64,000 nt of DNA, taken from contig CM049313.1 of assembly GCA_026874595.1 (NCBI GenBank), forward strand, positions 53,840,659 through 53,904,658. The letters are read 5' to 3'. Under the pieces are notes generated by a model, which was given only the letters and a program-made list of their open reading frames with translations, was not told the DNA's origin and did not search any database. This document shows positions 36,704 to 50,500 of the stretch, piece by piece; within the stretch, counting starts at the first letter, position 1, and each line of letters opens with the position of its first letter. This DNA is from Sipunculus nudus (taxonomy: Eukaryota > Annelida > Sipuncula > Golfingiida > Sipunculidae). A program made the position numbers and the translations under genes.

Positions 36704-39700
36704 TTGATTAATGCCTTCCAGGTGCAGATCCAGGATTTTTTGCAGGGAGGGGTCAAGGGTGTAATGCATAAAAATTGTCTAAAAAGGTCATTGGTTGAGA
36801 GCAGGAGGTGGGGGTCCCGACATCACAAACCCCCCCCCCCCCCCCCCCCCCCCATCATACATAAGATGTGTCTAAAAATAAAAAATTGTTGGTTAAGATT
36901 GGGTAGGGGGGGATTTGCACCTGTCTTCTAGCTCAGAAATACCTGCAAGAACTCATGTCACTCAAATTCTCCCAACTGTCGTGTTTCATGTGATATCCCA
37001 GTTCCCAATTTACCTGGTACGCCAGCCATATGGCTGTCTTTTTTGTGGTTGCCTTGACAAGGGGCCCTGGACTTTGGAACTTTCTCTTGGCACATTCATT
37101 TTTTGACCCTTTATTCTTACATTGTACAGCTAGGATTGTGATGGGCTTTTGCATTTTTTTATGCATAATGGCAAGCAAATTTCTCAGTGCCACTGTGATC
37201 AACTGAAACCGTGTCTAAAAAAATTATTTGTTATAACAGATTTTATCGAAGAAGAGTAAGTATTTAAATGTAACTATAAAAGGGGAAATCAAAGGAAAAA
37301 TTTTTTTTTGAAACTGCCTATTTGATAGTTCTACCAATTCCAAGAGATCTGTCTTCAAATCAGATAAAATAATTTAAATAATGCTAAATGTTTAAATACA
37401 GTTATTTTACTGTAATATTTAAACATATTAATTTTAATTTGGTTTTCATTGTAAGGTTATGTTTTGACACAAGGTTAAGACTCTTAAACCATTAATACAA
37501 GTACAAATTTAAGCTGGTAGCACAATTACCTCATTGATAAAATTCTTGATCACAGGTTACACCGAGTTCCATATGGTTGGGAAAGCATTTATTTTGATGG
37601 GTAATCTGAACACCAGTGACACTGGCAGTGTAAAATGCGGAAAATGCCTGCATTTAAAAAACTGAAAACCCTGAGGGAATGCATTTTCTTTGGAGGAAAT
37701 ATAGTTTCTAAACTTGAATTCCCTCAAGGGAATTAACTTTTTTCAACATTTTGACCCCTTTCATCATAATAATAAATTAGAACTGGTATTTTTATTCTTT
37801 AAGAAACACAACCTCCTCAACAAACAAATTTTCTCACTAGTATTACAAGGTGCATGTTGAAATCTTTAGGTGCAAGTAGGTTTTGTTTCAAGGGTGCACC
37901 TGGAGCATGTAATTTTTTTAGCCTAATTCATGCCCTGATAAGTAAGTTAATACTAGGTTTCCACAGGCAGTAGATTAATTAATATTAGTATAATTACAAG
38001 GTATTGGAGGCTGGTGAGTTTAGTGGCTTATCATGTATTTCTTTCACAAATGATCAGGAGTCAGCCAAGGGTGATTTTTGTGTGCTGATAACTGATGTAA
38101 GAATAGGTTGAACCTTTACAGAAATTGACTCATTGTTAATGTTATCATATGATTTAGTTGACATGTCATTAACTTGCAAAGTTGAGTCCAGTGAGGAGTT
38201 GTAGGTCTGTGGAAATCTGTGAACTTCAAATATTCTTAGATTATGATAGGCTTGATGATGTAAACATATGGAAACCAGGAATCTAGGTTTATGAGTAGCT
38301 TTACAAGATTATAAAATATAAATGTTCTGTCACAGAATATTTTGAGGAGTTAAAGCATCAGTAGAATGCCAGAAATTTCAGTTTATTTCAATGGTGTGGT
38401 TCTCTTGTACTTTGTCTGGTCAGTTATGTACTACAACTGCATGTCATATTTAAGGAATATCTCTGCATATTTTGTACCTCTTTGCATCATTCATTAGCTG
38501 GTTTTGTTATTCTGAAATTTGGTGACTTTGATGTGATGTGGCATCTACATATGATTATGAAAGCATATACCATCTTAACATGTATACAGGTGTATATAAT
38601 ATCAGTAGAAAAATATTCAGTTACACATACCATTCTGTCTGATTAGTGATGTCAGCACATATATATTTAAAAACAGTTTATGTAAGCATGCAGGAACCTG
38701 ACACCTGTATGCTCATACAGTTAATAGCTTCCTTGTCCAGGTGAGTACTCAAGGTTATATCAGTTTCTCACCTGGTCCAGTAAACTGTGACTTCTGACCT
38801 GCTTACCTTTGACCTGGTTCAGTATAAATATATATATAGTAAGGCCTGCACAAGGTATTTTATATAGCAACAACATATATGTATATAAAACTAAAAGCCT
38901 TGATAAAACTTGCATGACATGTTGATATTTCTGTAATAAGATCAGTCCATTGCCTGGAGGTGTTGTACCTGCAGTTTTCAGTTTAAATAATGTTTCTTTC
39001 AACAACAGACCATGCAGTTAGTAGCATGCAGTCACATGTGGTCATCCTCCATACCATCACACCATATATTGGCTTATCAAAGTAGGCTCAGTTTAGACCC
39101 TGCAAAAAATAAGATCATGCATGCTGCTAGAAGTTTCAGCTAGTGCAGTTATGATTAGGTTTTGTGAACTGGACACTACCTTTAAAGCCAAAAGTGTGTT
39201 ACTTGGACATCCTTTTATGTAAGTCAGATCCTCTGACTACATTTGTGAGTTGTATTCAGTATCTCATGTCCCAGAAATTGCAGTAATTTCAGTTCTTATT
39301 AGAATTTTTGCAGGAATGCCAATCATTCATGATTGCCATTGCCTGGATATCATTTATATTGAAAGCTGACATGCATGTGTATGAAATAGCTGTTTTTATA
39401 TGTCTGATGGCTTGTATTTCAAGTGGTATGTCCTTCTGTCCAACAGTTAACCCTTGGTGTTGCAATGATAACTTGCCAGGAATTTAACGCTAGATTTTCA
39501 TGATATAAATTGATTATTAATCTGAAAAGTTTCTCACCAAACTTAAACTCTCACCAAAATCTTATTTAATGAGGTCCGGTCTCCAGACAACTTTGTGGGA
39601 ATCACTCTTATAGCTTAACATTCTGATGTATTTGAGTGAAACCAACTGAATGTTTACCAATGAAGTTCTTTTGCTGCTTGACAAAATCTGTATATACTAA

Positions 39701-39971
39701 GAGGTCACAAGACTTAGGACTGGTGTATTATGCACACCAATGGGGCTCTTGATTAGGTTTTTGTGTTTCAGCTCAAGCAAACCTGTGAAATTCAGTTTGG
39801 TGTGAATTACTAAAGATTACTTTGATCAAAGGTAAAATAATGCTAGCATGTGTACATTTGAAAGGTGTAAGAAAAAAGATATATACATCATTAATATTAA
39901 ACTTATTAGACTTTATATGAGATAATTTTACAAGTTTCTTTCAGCCCTAATGTAGATGTGTCTTTTTCCAG
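36704..39971. other. Non-coding DNA upstream of the first recognised NKCC exon
   Basis: Contains a poly-C tract of about 24 bases at 36830-36853 and otherwise unique-looking AT-rich sequence. If the NKCC start codon is further upstream, this is intron. No start codon in frame with the 39972 exon and no promoter could be supported. Confidence 0.5.
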
Positions 39972-40097
39972 CAAGAGGAGCCAGGAGCCAGTGAGCAGCC
40001 TGAACAAAACGGCCACGTCCCCCCCACCACCGTAGTTGAGATCGAAGAAACGATAAGGAGGCCCGCACCAAAGTTTGGATGGATCAAAGGGGTGTTG
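39972..40097 (+). CDS. SLC12A (NKCC-type) cotransporter, exon encoding end of cytosolic N-terminus
   Basis: 42 codons, phase 0 at both ends, with acceptor TCTTTTTCCAG and donor GTAAGC. The product starts QEEPGASEQPEQNGH and ends APKFGWIKGVL. The KFGW(I/V)KGVL motif directly before TM1 is a hallmark of NKCC/NCC-type Na(K)Cl cotransporters. The acidic, Pro/Thr-rich stretch before it fits the poorly conserved N-terminal tail, on the cytosolic side. The regulatory N-terminal phospho-threonine region and the SPAK/OSR1 docking motif (RFx[V/I]) known in the family are not in this exon and must lie in upstream exon(s), which I did not find. Intron 1 is 13.2 kb. Confidence 0.93.
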
Positions 40098-40361
40098 GTA
40101 AGCAGTTATTGGGTCTCATAGATAATTACTAAATTGGTCTTTTGAAGGCAGTCTGTCACTTTGTGTTGTCATAAATCCTTATATGGTAGTCTAATCTTAG
40201 GTCACACAAAATCTCAAGTTACACACTTTGTAGCTGTGCATAATATATCATGTTGTGATGCTATATTGTGTTACACTGCTTTTTATTGCTTTTTAGCACT
40301 TTTTTAAATCTCCTGAAGGACTTATAAAAATAATTAATCACAAAGTCTTGAATGACATTAA

Positions 40362-41035
40362 ATTGGCACTTAACCAGTTGCAAGTCTTACCTGTCATACA
40401 CATGTTGGCACTGTGCCAGCTACAGGTCTTGCCTGTTGCAAATGTTGGCACTGTTCCAGCTGCAAGTCTTGCCTGTCACACATGTTGGCACTGTGCCAGC
40501 ACCAAGTCTTGCCTGTCACACATGTTGGCACTTTGCCAGCTAAAAGTCTTGCCTGTCACACATGTTGGCACTGTGCCAGTTACAAGTCTTGCCTAACACA
40601 CATGTTGGCACTGTGCCAGTTACAAGTCTTGCCTTACACATGTTGGCACTGTGCCAGCTACAAATCTTGCCTAACACACATGTTGGCACTGTGCCAACTA
40701 CAAGACTTGCCTGTTACACATGTTGGCACTGTGCCAGCTACAAATCTTGCCTTACACACATGTTGGCACTGTGCTGCTACAGATCTGGCCTGTCACACGT
40801 TGGCACTGTACTAGCTACAAGTCTTGCCTGTTACACATGTTGGCACTGTGCCAGCTACAACTCTTGCCTGTTACACATGTTGCCACTGTGCCAGCTACAA
40901 GTCCTGCCTGTTACACATGTTGGCACTGTGCCAGCTAAAACTGTATCAGCTACAAGTCTTGCCTTTCTCACATGTTGCCACTGTGCCAGATACAAGTCGT
41001 GCCTGTTACATATGTAGGCACTTTGCACAATGCCT
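40362..41035 (+). repeat. 40-bp minisatellite, about 17 units
   Basis: The consensus unit is built from ACATGTTGGCACTGTGCCAG then CTACAAGTCTTGCCTGTCAC, repeating about every 40 bp from roughly 40362 to 41035, with one longer unit near 40930-40965 and decayed units to about 41100. Each unit contains TTGGCACTGTGCCAG, matching the NFI consensus TTGGC(N5)GCCAA in all but the last base. The overlapping Leu/Cys/His-rich ORFs of 60-150 codons in several frames are a consequence of the period (40 is not a multiple of 3) and are not genes. Confidence 0.92.
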
Positions 41036-44000
41036 GATGTAATCATGCCTGTCATGATGTTTGGCACCATGACATTTGCAAGAGTTGCCTGGCATGATTG
41101 CCATTCTCCCAATCGCAACTGTTGCCGCATTTCTGTTGGCAGCAACTTTCCTGTATACTCATATAATTTGGTTTCAATTATTTTCAGCAGTGTAGTACAT
41201 TCTGTCAAAAGTGATAAAATCAAGCCTTTGTATCAGTTTGTTTATGAATATTAATTAAGAATTGCTAAAATATCAAACTTCATATAGGGTTGACCAGACC
41301 AAAGTACATTTCCTAATGACATTGAAATAACCAAAACAACTTTTGCCAAATACTTTGGTCAGTTTAAGTATGAAATGAGCCAAACCAAAGATGAATTAAT
41401 GAAATAGAAGCCAAATCACCTGAGAACAACATCATGACAAAGTATAGAGTTAATTGTATACCAAAACTGAAAGTGAACTACTACCTGATGTTCTTGGTAG
41501 CATAATCTCTGTGATGCTGGAGTTGATTAATGTTGAGCTTTATAGGCATCAAAATTGTGAATGAACACAAGTAGAACAAGCTATATATACTATGTAGGAC
41601 CAAAAGAACATGTCATGACAGGTTGTCATTTCAGGTTCCACATAAACAGGTAACCACTTGTCTTGGGCAAGTAAAAATGAAAAAAAATGGTGGTAGGGCA
41701 ACCTCAAGTAAGCTCTTACTTGCCTGACTGGGCATGTGGGTCAAACATAAATCCTCTATAATCTTCAATTGGCCATTTTCTTTCTTTGAGAAATGAAATG
41801 ATATTGTTAATGCACTTTTATCTAAATTAAGTTTATTGATACAGATGTTAAGGAGAGACACAATAACGTTTGAATTTGTTGATTGTCTAACATGCAATAA
41901 ATGATGGAACACAGTCTTGTGGAACTGTTTGTGGCCGGGATCACTGGTTTTTGTAGGGCAATTAAAATTCTATGTAGGGTTAAAAAAGCTTGATGTTTCT
42001 TGTCCGACTTGGCAAGTATTTCCAATATGAATGTCAAGCCCTGCATTTAAATTTATAGTTTTTGATAAATAGGATACATGACTTGAAGTTTCTATGGATC
42101 ATATATTTTCTGTGACACAAAACCACCTTGGCTTTTCATCCAGCTAAATCTGGCTTAATAGCACAGGAGGAGCAGTCTATTGGAATGAGAAAAGATAAGC
42201 TTTTGTGTCTGGATTCAATTAAATAAAATTTCTTCTTTGCAATATATTTTTTTCCAATTACTCTTGATTGTTTGATAGATTGATTGGGTCGTTAGTTTTT
42301 CATTAAACAACTTTACTCAAAATATTTGAATGGATTTTAAAATTTCAAAAATTTAATGAAATTTTTTGTAGAGTAAGGGTTATACCTGTGAAACTATCTA
42401 TTGAATTTTGGAGGATATCTGGGTCATCATCTGTTTTTGTTCAAAGGGTTCTTTACCATGCGAGGAATGTTAACCTTTGTTCATATTAAGGGATTCATGA
42501 ATTTCATAATGATGTGAATGTGCACAGGTGCCACCTGACTGATGCAGCCTCTGTTCAGGCTGGCAGAGCTGACATATAATGCAACCATTGAGTTGATAAT
42601 CCATGACATACATTTCTCTTAGGTTTGATTCATTTGTTTCCTTATTTAACGCATACCCAAAGTTTGGTTAGGATTCTGGTAATATTCAGGATCTAGTGAT
42701 CCAGAATATTGGCAGAGATGTGAATGTAGTCTCCGACTGCTTTCTAGTTAATCATGTGTATCCTAGCCTGTATTTTTCTTTGTTATTAGACAGTTATAGC
42801 TGCAACACCCACTTTATGATAATCATGAGATATTTTCATATATGACTTAACTATTAGTTACATAAGTCTATTTATACAAAGAAGAACTCCTGATCTTTAC
42901 CCTGGCTCTTTAATTTCTTTCTTTAGAGTAGAGAAACTAGTTTGCAGTTTGTCAGTAAGTACAGCTTCATGAGTGACATTAATGCTTGAAACATGATTTT
43001 ATGAACATTAAATTAACCATTTCCTGTTGCTGATATTCCGAGTGTGGCAACTATGGATGCACTCAACAAATATTAACATATAATTTATGTATATAATGTG
43101 ATTTTATACTGAATATATGTTGATTATCCGATCGTTATGTAAATTATTTTGATTTGATTCATACCCTGCTTCACCTCATGCCTTCATTATTTTAGTTTGT
43201 TATTATTATTAATTTTTTGTTTGTGGTGTATTCATGTGTAAGCTGGGCTGATACCTGTCTGTTGCAGATAAAACAGTCTCATTAAAATATGTGTAGGTTG
43301 ACATAATTAAATTCACATGCACGTTCTAGAAAAAAAGTTAATAGTTATAATACATTCTTCATTTTTTAAGTAAACAAATCATGAAATTTTATTCCTTTGA
43401 AGGTAAATGAACCATGGTTGTACATGAAAAACATTTCTTTTCTTTAAAAAGTTCAAAGAGATCCCTCTTTGTACTCTTGAAATAATTTGAAATTCAAATG
43501 ATAATATTTTTGATTCCAATTGATAGTTTTAACAAGTTTATTCTACACATGTTACTTCAGAATGTGGCCATAAGAATGAAGTATTGTTGGAACTGGCCAT
43601 AAGGAAAACAAAACTATAATTGACCAATTTATATAAAAAATGCAGCTGTAATTTAATATCGTTAAATTTAACAATCCTTTTGCACATGTAGACCAAAGTG
43701 ACACATTAAGTATGTTGCATTTCACAGAGACATTTGTTTGTAAATATTTGTAAATTCTTTAAATACCAAATTTGGGATTCCAGTTAAAGTAAGCTAGACC
43801 ACAACATCAGAAAGGATGTGTACTAAAAAATATTCATGTTCTTCTTTTAGGCTATTTCTCTCATTTCCTTTTGAACCTTTGCTAAAACATTAAATTTAAA
43901 AAGGGCACCAGTTTATGGAGGGGATTAAGGGACCACCATTAATTCCCTGTATTGACAATTTGTGACTCATTTCTAGGTCATCCTGATTAAGGTCTTAGAT

Positions 44001-44153
44001 GGAACAAGCTTTGAAGTGAGAAACGCAAACAAATTTCCACAATCCTGTTTCAATCTCCAATAACAGAAGACTTTCACAAAATTGTGACTATAACAATAAA
44101 AAAATGATTAAATAGTAACCTCAGCTAGGCTGCGCTCAAAAGGCACAGCTTTT

Positions 44154-47100
44154 TAGCTCAGCTGACTGAAAGTCATCTGAGCTATAGCGATCACTCTTTG
44201 TCCGTCGTCCGTCTGTCCGTCTGTCCGTCCGTTAACCAGGCACAAATCGTAACCGCTGGACCTAGAACCTTGTAACTTGGGATTCTGAGAGGCCCATAAA
44301 AAATCTCCTTGGAAACCAGAAATTAGGTCTCTGTTACCCATATCCTTCGAGCTATGTGGCCCCAAAGTACCCCCCAGAAAAGTCAAAAATTTCATACAAA
44401 AACTTCAATATCTCATTAACTACTTGACTGATGGTCATGATTTTTGGCATACATATTGATCATGAGATGTTACATCACTTCCTGCAGACTGGTGGCGCCA
44501 CCTGTATTTTTCGATTTTTTACGAATTTTTTTCTCTATTTTTGAGACCTTTAAAATAGTGAACATCTGTTAACAAGGCACAAATCATAAAGACTGGACTT
44601 AGAATCTTAATTCTTGACACACTGAGAGGTCCATAAAAAATCTCCTTGGAAACCAGAAATTAGGTCTCTGTTACCCATATCCTTCGAGCTATGGAGCCCC
44701 AAAGTACCCCCCAGAATAGTAAAAAATTTCATACAAAAACTTCAATATTTCAATAACTACATCACTGATGGTCTTCATTTTTGGCATACATATTGATCAT
44801 GAGATGTTCGATCAGTTCCTGCAGACTGGTGGCGCCACCTGTACTGTTTGATTTTTTACGATTTTTTCCTCTATTTTTGAGACCTTTGAGGATGCTGTCA
44901 TCTGTTAGCGTGGCACAAATCGTAACGACTGGACCTAGAATCTTCATTTTCGACACACTGAGAGACCTATGAAAAGTCTCCATGGAAACCAGAAATTAGG
45001 TCTCTGTTACCCATATCCTTCGAGCTATGGGGCCCAAAATAACCCCCCAGAATAGTCAAAAATTTCATACAAAAACTTCAATATCTCATTAACTACATCA
45101 CTGCTGGTCATGATTTTCGACATACATATTGATCATGAGATGTTTCATCAGTTTGTGCAGACTGGTGGCGCCACCTGTATTTTTCAATGTTCACGAATTG
45201 TTTTCTCCATTTTTGAGACCTTTAAGGATGTAGTTATCTGTCAACAGGGTACAAATCGTAACGACTGGACCTAGAATCTTTGTTCTTGACACACAGGGAG
45301 ACCCATGATAAGTCTCCATGGAAACCTGAAATTTGGTCTCTGTTACCTATATCCTTTGAGCTATGGCACTCCAAAGTACAGCTCAGAATAATGGAAAATT
45401 TGATACAAAAGCTAAAGTATATGAACAACTAATGCAGAGATAACCATAATTGTTTGCATGGATATTGATTATGGAGTGTTTCATAAGTTTCTGCAGACTG
45501 GTGGCACCACCTGTATTTGTTCGGTTTTTTTTACGAAATTTTTCTGTATTTTTGAGACCTTTAAAGATATGAACATCTGTTAACAGGGCACAAATCATAA
45601 AAACTGGACCAAGAATCTTCATTCTTGACACACAGGGAGACCCATGAAAAGTCTCCATGGAAACTTGAAATTAGGTCTCTGTTACCCATATTCTTTAAGC
45701 TGTATGGGTCCAAAATACCCCCCCCCCCCCCCAGAATAATGGAAAATTTGATACAAAAACTGCAGTATTTCAATAACTACAACACTGATGGTCATGATTT
45801 TCGGCATACATATTGATCATGAGCTGTTCCATCAGTTTCTGCAGACTGGATGTGCCACCTCTATTTTTTTTCAAATTTTTACGAATTTTTTTCTTTTTTT
45901 TTGAGACCTTTAAAGATGTGGTTATCTGTCAACAGGGTACAAATCGCAACAACTGGACCTAGAATCTTCATTCTTGTCATGCAAGGAGGCCCATGAAAGG
46001 TGCCTGTGGAAACTTGAAATTAGGTCTCTGTTACCCATATCCTTCAAGCTATAGGACTCCGAAGTATCCCTCAGAATAATGGACAATTTGATACAAAAAC
46101 TGAAGTATCTGAACAACTAATGCAGAGATCACCATGATTTTTTGCATGGATATTGACCATTAAGTGTTTTTATTACTTTCTGCAGACTGGTGGAGCCACC
46201 TGTATTTTTGTATCCGCCAAAACGAAGTTTTGCGGATACTATGTTTTTGACCGAGTTCCTCCACCGCGGCGGCGTTCGTTTCCAGAGGGCTCCTCGGAGA
46301 CTAATGGACCGATTTTTCCCAAACTTACACCTATTATCGGGTCACATGTGAACTGGTGCCTAACCAATTTGCGTTGACCTCCGACCTTTCTTCTCTATCC
46401 AGTGTCCATTTGTGGGTCTGTTTCCACTCATAAACCCTCATATCTCGGGAACCGTTTGACCGATCAGGAAATAAAATTGATACAAACGTAGCCCTTGGAT
46501 TGCTTTATAACATACACAAAAAATGGTGGCGCCACCTGTAACCATGTTTGCACAGTGTCCATCTGTTCATCTGCCTTGGGTTAAAATCACTCATATCTCT
46601 GCAGTGAATTGACTAATTCACCTGAAATTCGTCATGCGTATACATCTAGGATAGCTTTCTTGATTTTATGACAGGTGGCGCCACCTACGTTCACGTTCAC
46701 GCTGATGACATCCAAGCTTATATCTTGGGAACCGTTTGACCGATCAGGAAATAAAATTTATACAAATGTAGCCCTTTGATAGCTCTGTAACATACACAAA
46801 AAATGGTGGCGCCACCTGTAACAATGTTTGCACAGCGTCTGTCTGTTAGTCTGCCTTGGCCTAAAATCACTCATTTCTCTGTAGTGGTTCGACATAACTG
46901 CCTAAAATTTTGCAGGTTTATACATCGTGGACAGCTTTCTTGATTTTATGACAGGTGGCGCCACCTACATTCTAGTTAACGCTGCACACATCCAAGCTCA
47001 TATCTCAGGAACCATTTGACCGATTGGGCCAAAATTGTGCATGTGTTTAGATCTCACATAGGTCTTTATCATACACAAAACTGGAGGGGTTACCTGCAAA

Positions 47101-47562
47101 GATTTTTGCACAGTGTTTGTCTGTTTGTCTGCCATGGGCAAAAAACGCTCATATACATGTAGTGGTTTGACTTTTCTGCCTAAAATTTTGCAGGTGTATA
47201 CAACTTGGACAGCTTTCTGGATTTGTGGTAGGTGGCACAACCTACATACACATTTAGGCTGCAGACATCCATGCTAATATGCAACATACCTCACTCTATT
47301 TCCCCTTGCCACTCAATCCATGCCTCACTATCCAATTTTGGCAGATACATGTAGTCACTTGTCGGTTACCCGTATTCTAGTTTTAAAAGTTTACACATTT
47401 TTCTCTATTTTTGAGATATATAAATACAGACTAAATCTTGGCCTGTTGGTTAATCTGTTTGATGCTTCAGTTGAATGGGTATATACTACCATTCTAATGA
47501 TAAAATTTCCTTTTGCGAATCTCTTCCCAGTCAGCTGAGCGTCATGACCCATGGGTCACTTG
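44154..47562 (+). mobile_element. HL-A copy in NKCC intron, with nested HL-B
   Basis: Head TAGCTCAGCTGACT GAA AGTCATCTGAGCTA (hairpin), then GTCCGTCTGTCCGTCTGTCC. Five cores of about 340 bp follow, with TTTTTGAGACCTTTAA near 44537, 44874, 45213, 45551 and 45897. They share GGTGGCGCCACCTG, GACTGGACCTAGAATCTTCA and TTAGGTCTCTGTTACCCATA. A poly-C tract (about 14) interrupts a core near 45719. The element resumes after nested HL-B at 47381 and ends CAGCTGAGCGTCATGACCCA then TGGGTCACTTG at 47562. Compared with the copy at 21503 it has one fewer nested insertion, so it is the best local reference for the family. Confidence 0.87.
46209..47380 (+). mobile_element. HL-B copy 3, nested in HL-A
   Basis: Head GTATCCGCCAAAACG plus GTTTTGCGGATAC (hairpin), CCACCGCGGCGGCG tract, cores with GGTGGCGCCACCTG, and a subterminal TTTTGGCAGATAC. 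The hairpin is GTAGTC ... GGTTAC (kept by two G-T wobbles) with tail CCGTATTCTAG at 47380. Five Ts lie left and four right. The homologous HL-A copy at 29620-29660 has a single run of eight Ts, which equals four plus four if one T belongs to the element. Confidence 0.9.
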
Positions 47563-50500
47563 TTAATCATCAGCTTTGCAAGAATAATTATCGCTGAGCT
47601 GCTTCCAACATTTGAAGATGATCAAATAGTATTTTATACTTGCTGTTTGCTGTGATTTCAGTAATGATATTTCTGATCCAGTTTATGTTTCATATTTTTT
47701 CAGGGATTTGTCACTGCATGATAAATTTGAAACTTTCATCCTGCTAAAATGAAAATAAGTGAATGGAAAAAAAATCTAACATCCATTGGCATTGTTGAAT
47801 TAGTTCATATTGTTTATGAATAAGGGATATTTAGTCTGTTTCATATACCATGTTAAAGAAAAATTAGAAAATATTGTTGTTTTGGTTATTTTTTATAATT
47901 AAAATATTGTTTTCAAGTGATAATTTGTTTAAATTATAGTGTTAGAACTTTGTCACTCTGAACTTATTCTGAGATACCTAAATGAATAACATACCTAGTG
48001 TCTGGATGTCTAATATTTAATGTATTAATATGTTTATGCTTTATCAGCACTGGTAATAGAGCATTGTTATGGAATATATTGTCCCATAATTAGTTGTTAA
48101 AAAAATCAAGGCTAAGCTTACTACCTTGGTAAGCACAAGATTGAAATATATGATGTTAGATAAGCTCTTGTGCCATTCCCACTCTCATACAAAGATGATT
48201 ATACTGCATGCAGCAAACAACAAAATGTTTAACACTCATATATATTTAATTTGTCCAGACAGACAGCATTTTTACAGTGACATTCCAAAATAGGGACCAC
48301 AAGGGCTAAATACTTGTTTAAAGTCAGCTTCAGAATCGTTAGAGTTTGTAAGGAAAGCACGTGTACAGTTTAAGAACAATATAATCTTCTGTTCTTGTGA
48401 GCAAAAAATGACCTCCAGATCAATTTCCCCTCAGCAGCTTGAGCAAACATGTTTTAATGAGAGTCTGGGAAAAGACTAATGGTCTCATGTATACTCAAGT
48501 CTCGCTGCTACGTTACATTCTGCTCATGTTGAGGTCTTCCCGCAGTGCCCTGGAGCCATTTTATTTTATTAAGAGCACACCCTGTGGGGCAAGATTTGAA
48601 GTACTTCCAAGCATTATCTTTGTTTGAGATTCTGTCATTAAAGGTGACATTAGTGGCTCCACCAGTATATCCTAATTAATACTATGATTATCCCAGGCTC
48701 TGTGGACTTGGCAACCTGACGCTGAGAATTAATAGATTAGTTCATAAAAAGGTCACGCACGTGTCTTACCAACCGTCTAGAGCAGTGATCAATGACGCAT
48801 CTGTAAGCAGCAACAGGAAACGTTAACTTTGATTGCTCGTTTCAGGGGGGGTTTAATATTCATTACTGTTAGATAAAAAAACACCCTCCCTGGACTTGAG
48901 ATGCCTGGCTTGTGTATTAATAACTAGCCTCATCTGTCTTCCCTCCTGGGCAGCTGTTTTTATGAGACTGAGGCTGGCAGTGATTTTAGGGGTGGACAGT
49001 TGAGCCAGTTTACCAACATGGAAATGGCGCCATGCTTAGAACTTGTTCACAGGTCAGAAAACTTGCTGGACCTGATACATTTTTACTTGGGAGTTTTCCA
49101 TTCTGCAGAGTAAATTTGGCAATTTACATACCTCCCCCAGATGGTGAAAGGTGTTATTTTATACATTTTGTTATTCAGTTAACTGTCAGCAATATTACAC
49201 AAAATATTCTGAACAGATCTTGATAAAATTTTATCCGACAGTATCCAACAATCCCTTAAAAATATCTGTGATCATCTGAATCATCATACTAAATTGTTCT
49301 AATGAAATATGATATGTGGCTTTTCTTTATAATAGAGCTGTTGATTGGTATTTTTGGGTGGCTTTGTTCTAGAGATGACTTGGGATGGGGTTGGTGTGCT
49401 GTGTTGAAGTGTGTCCACAGCACAGTTTCATGAGAATCCTGGCAGAGGTCTGTAATCATCTCTGAATACTTCTTGTTTCCGATGTTTCAAATAAAAATGT
49501 GATACAAATGAAGGAAAGGGCTTATGAACTGAAATGAAACTAGAAAACATACCCTGAAAACTATTTGAAAAATGCAAGTAATTAACAACTGGGGAAAAAA
49601 GTCCTACTTTTTAGAACATCTTTCCCACGGTTAAAAGAGAAAAGCCTTTTAGCATGTGCAAACCGTTCCATTAGTAGGCTGTTGATACCATAAATAAACT
49701 GAAAGATGTAACATTCAGAGAGCGGTTAACACCACACAAGGTAACCCATGCCATGTCACCTGGCAACAAGACTTAGGTTATAAGAATCCAGGAAGTTGCA
49801 GAATTTAAATTCTGTTACTCTTCACAATTCATTTCATCTTAAGTGAAGCTCTTCTTTATTAAGACCATTTTAGCATTGATGGAGAATGTTCAACAAATTT
49901 CGAGGAGTACCTCCTGGTGGCAGTGGATATAAATTACATAACAAATTTGGTTTATTTTTAGTAATATAATCAAATAATGGAAACTTTATCATGAGTATTT
50001 CTACAGTATGTCCTTGATCCAACAGAACTTATCAAATTCTCAAAATTTTGTAATGAAAATATTTAATTCAGAAATCTGTTCTTTTTTGACATACCTCCAT
50101 TACTTTTCTTTGAATACACAAAATGCTTGGAACAGCAAAAAAAAAAACTTTTTTACCCTCTACCCAGCCTTAAAAAAACCCTTGAACCAGCCTAAAAATG
50201 CCCTTACCCATTCTTAAAACCCTTTACCAAGCCTAGGAAAACTCCTTACCCAACCTTAAGTAACTCTTTATCAAGCCTCAAATCAACTCAACTCAGTCTT
50301 GGTAATGACCGAGTTTGAGGCCTCTAAGTATGTGAATGAACATGCTTTCTCCTCAAGAAGCAATTATCATGTCTCAAGTCCCAGATGAAAAAAAACCAGA
50401 TCTTTCTCATTGGACTGTGGTTCACAGGAACAGTATTGATTAAACAGATGTGTACATCACTCTATCCAAGGAAATTAGTTTAGGGAAAAAGCAAATTGCA

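Noticed and set aside
40348-41017. Several overlapping ORFs of 63-151 codons rich in Leu, Cys, His and Thr
   Set aside because: They are three-frame translations of the 40-bp minisatellite; the period rotates the frame, so all frames stay open together.
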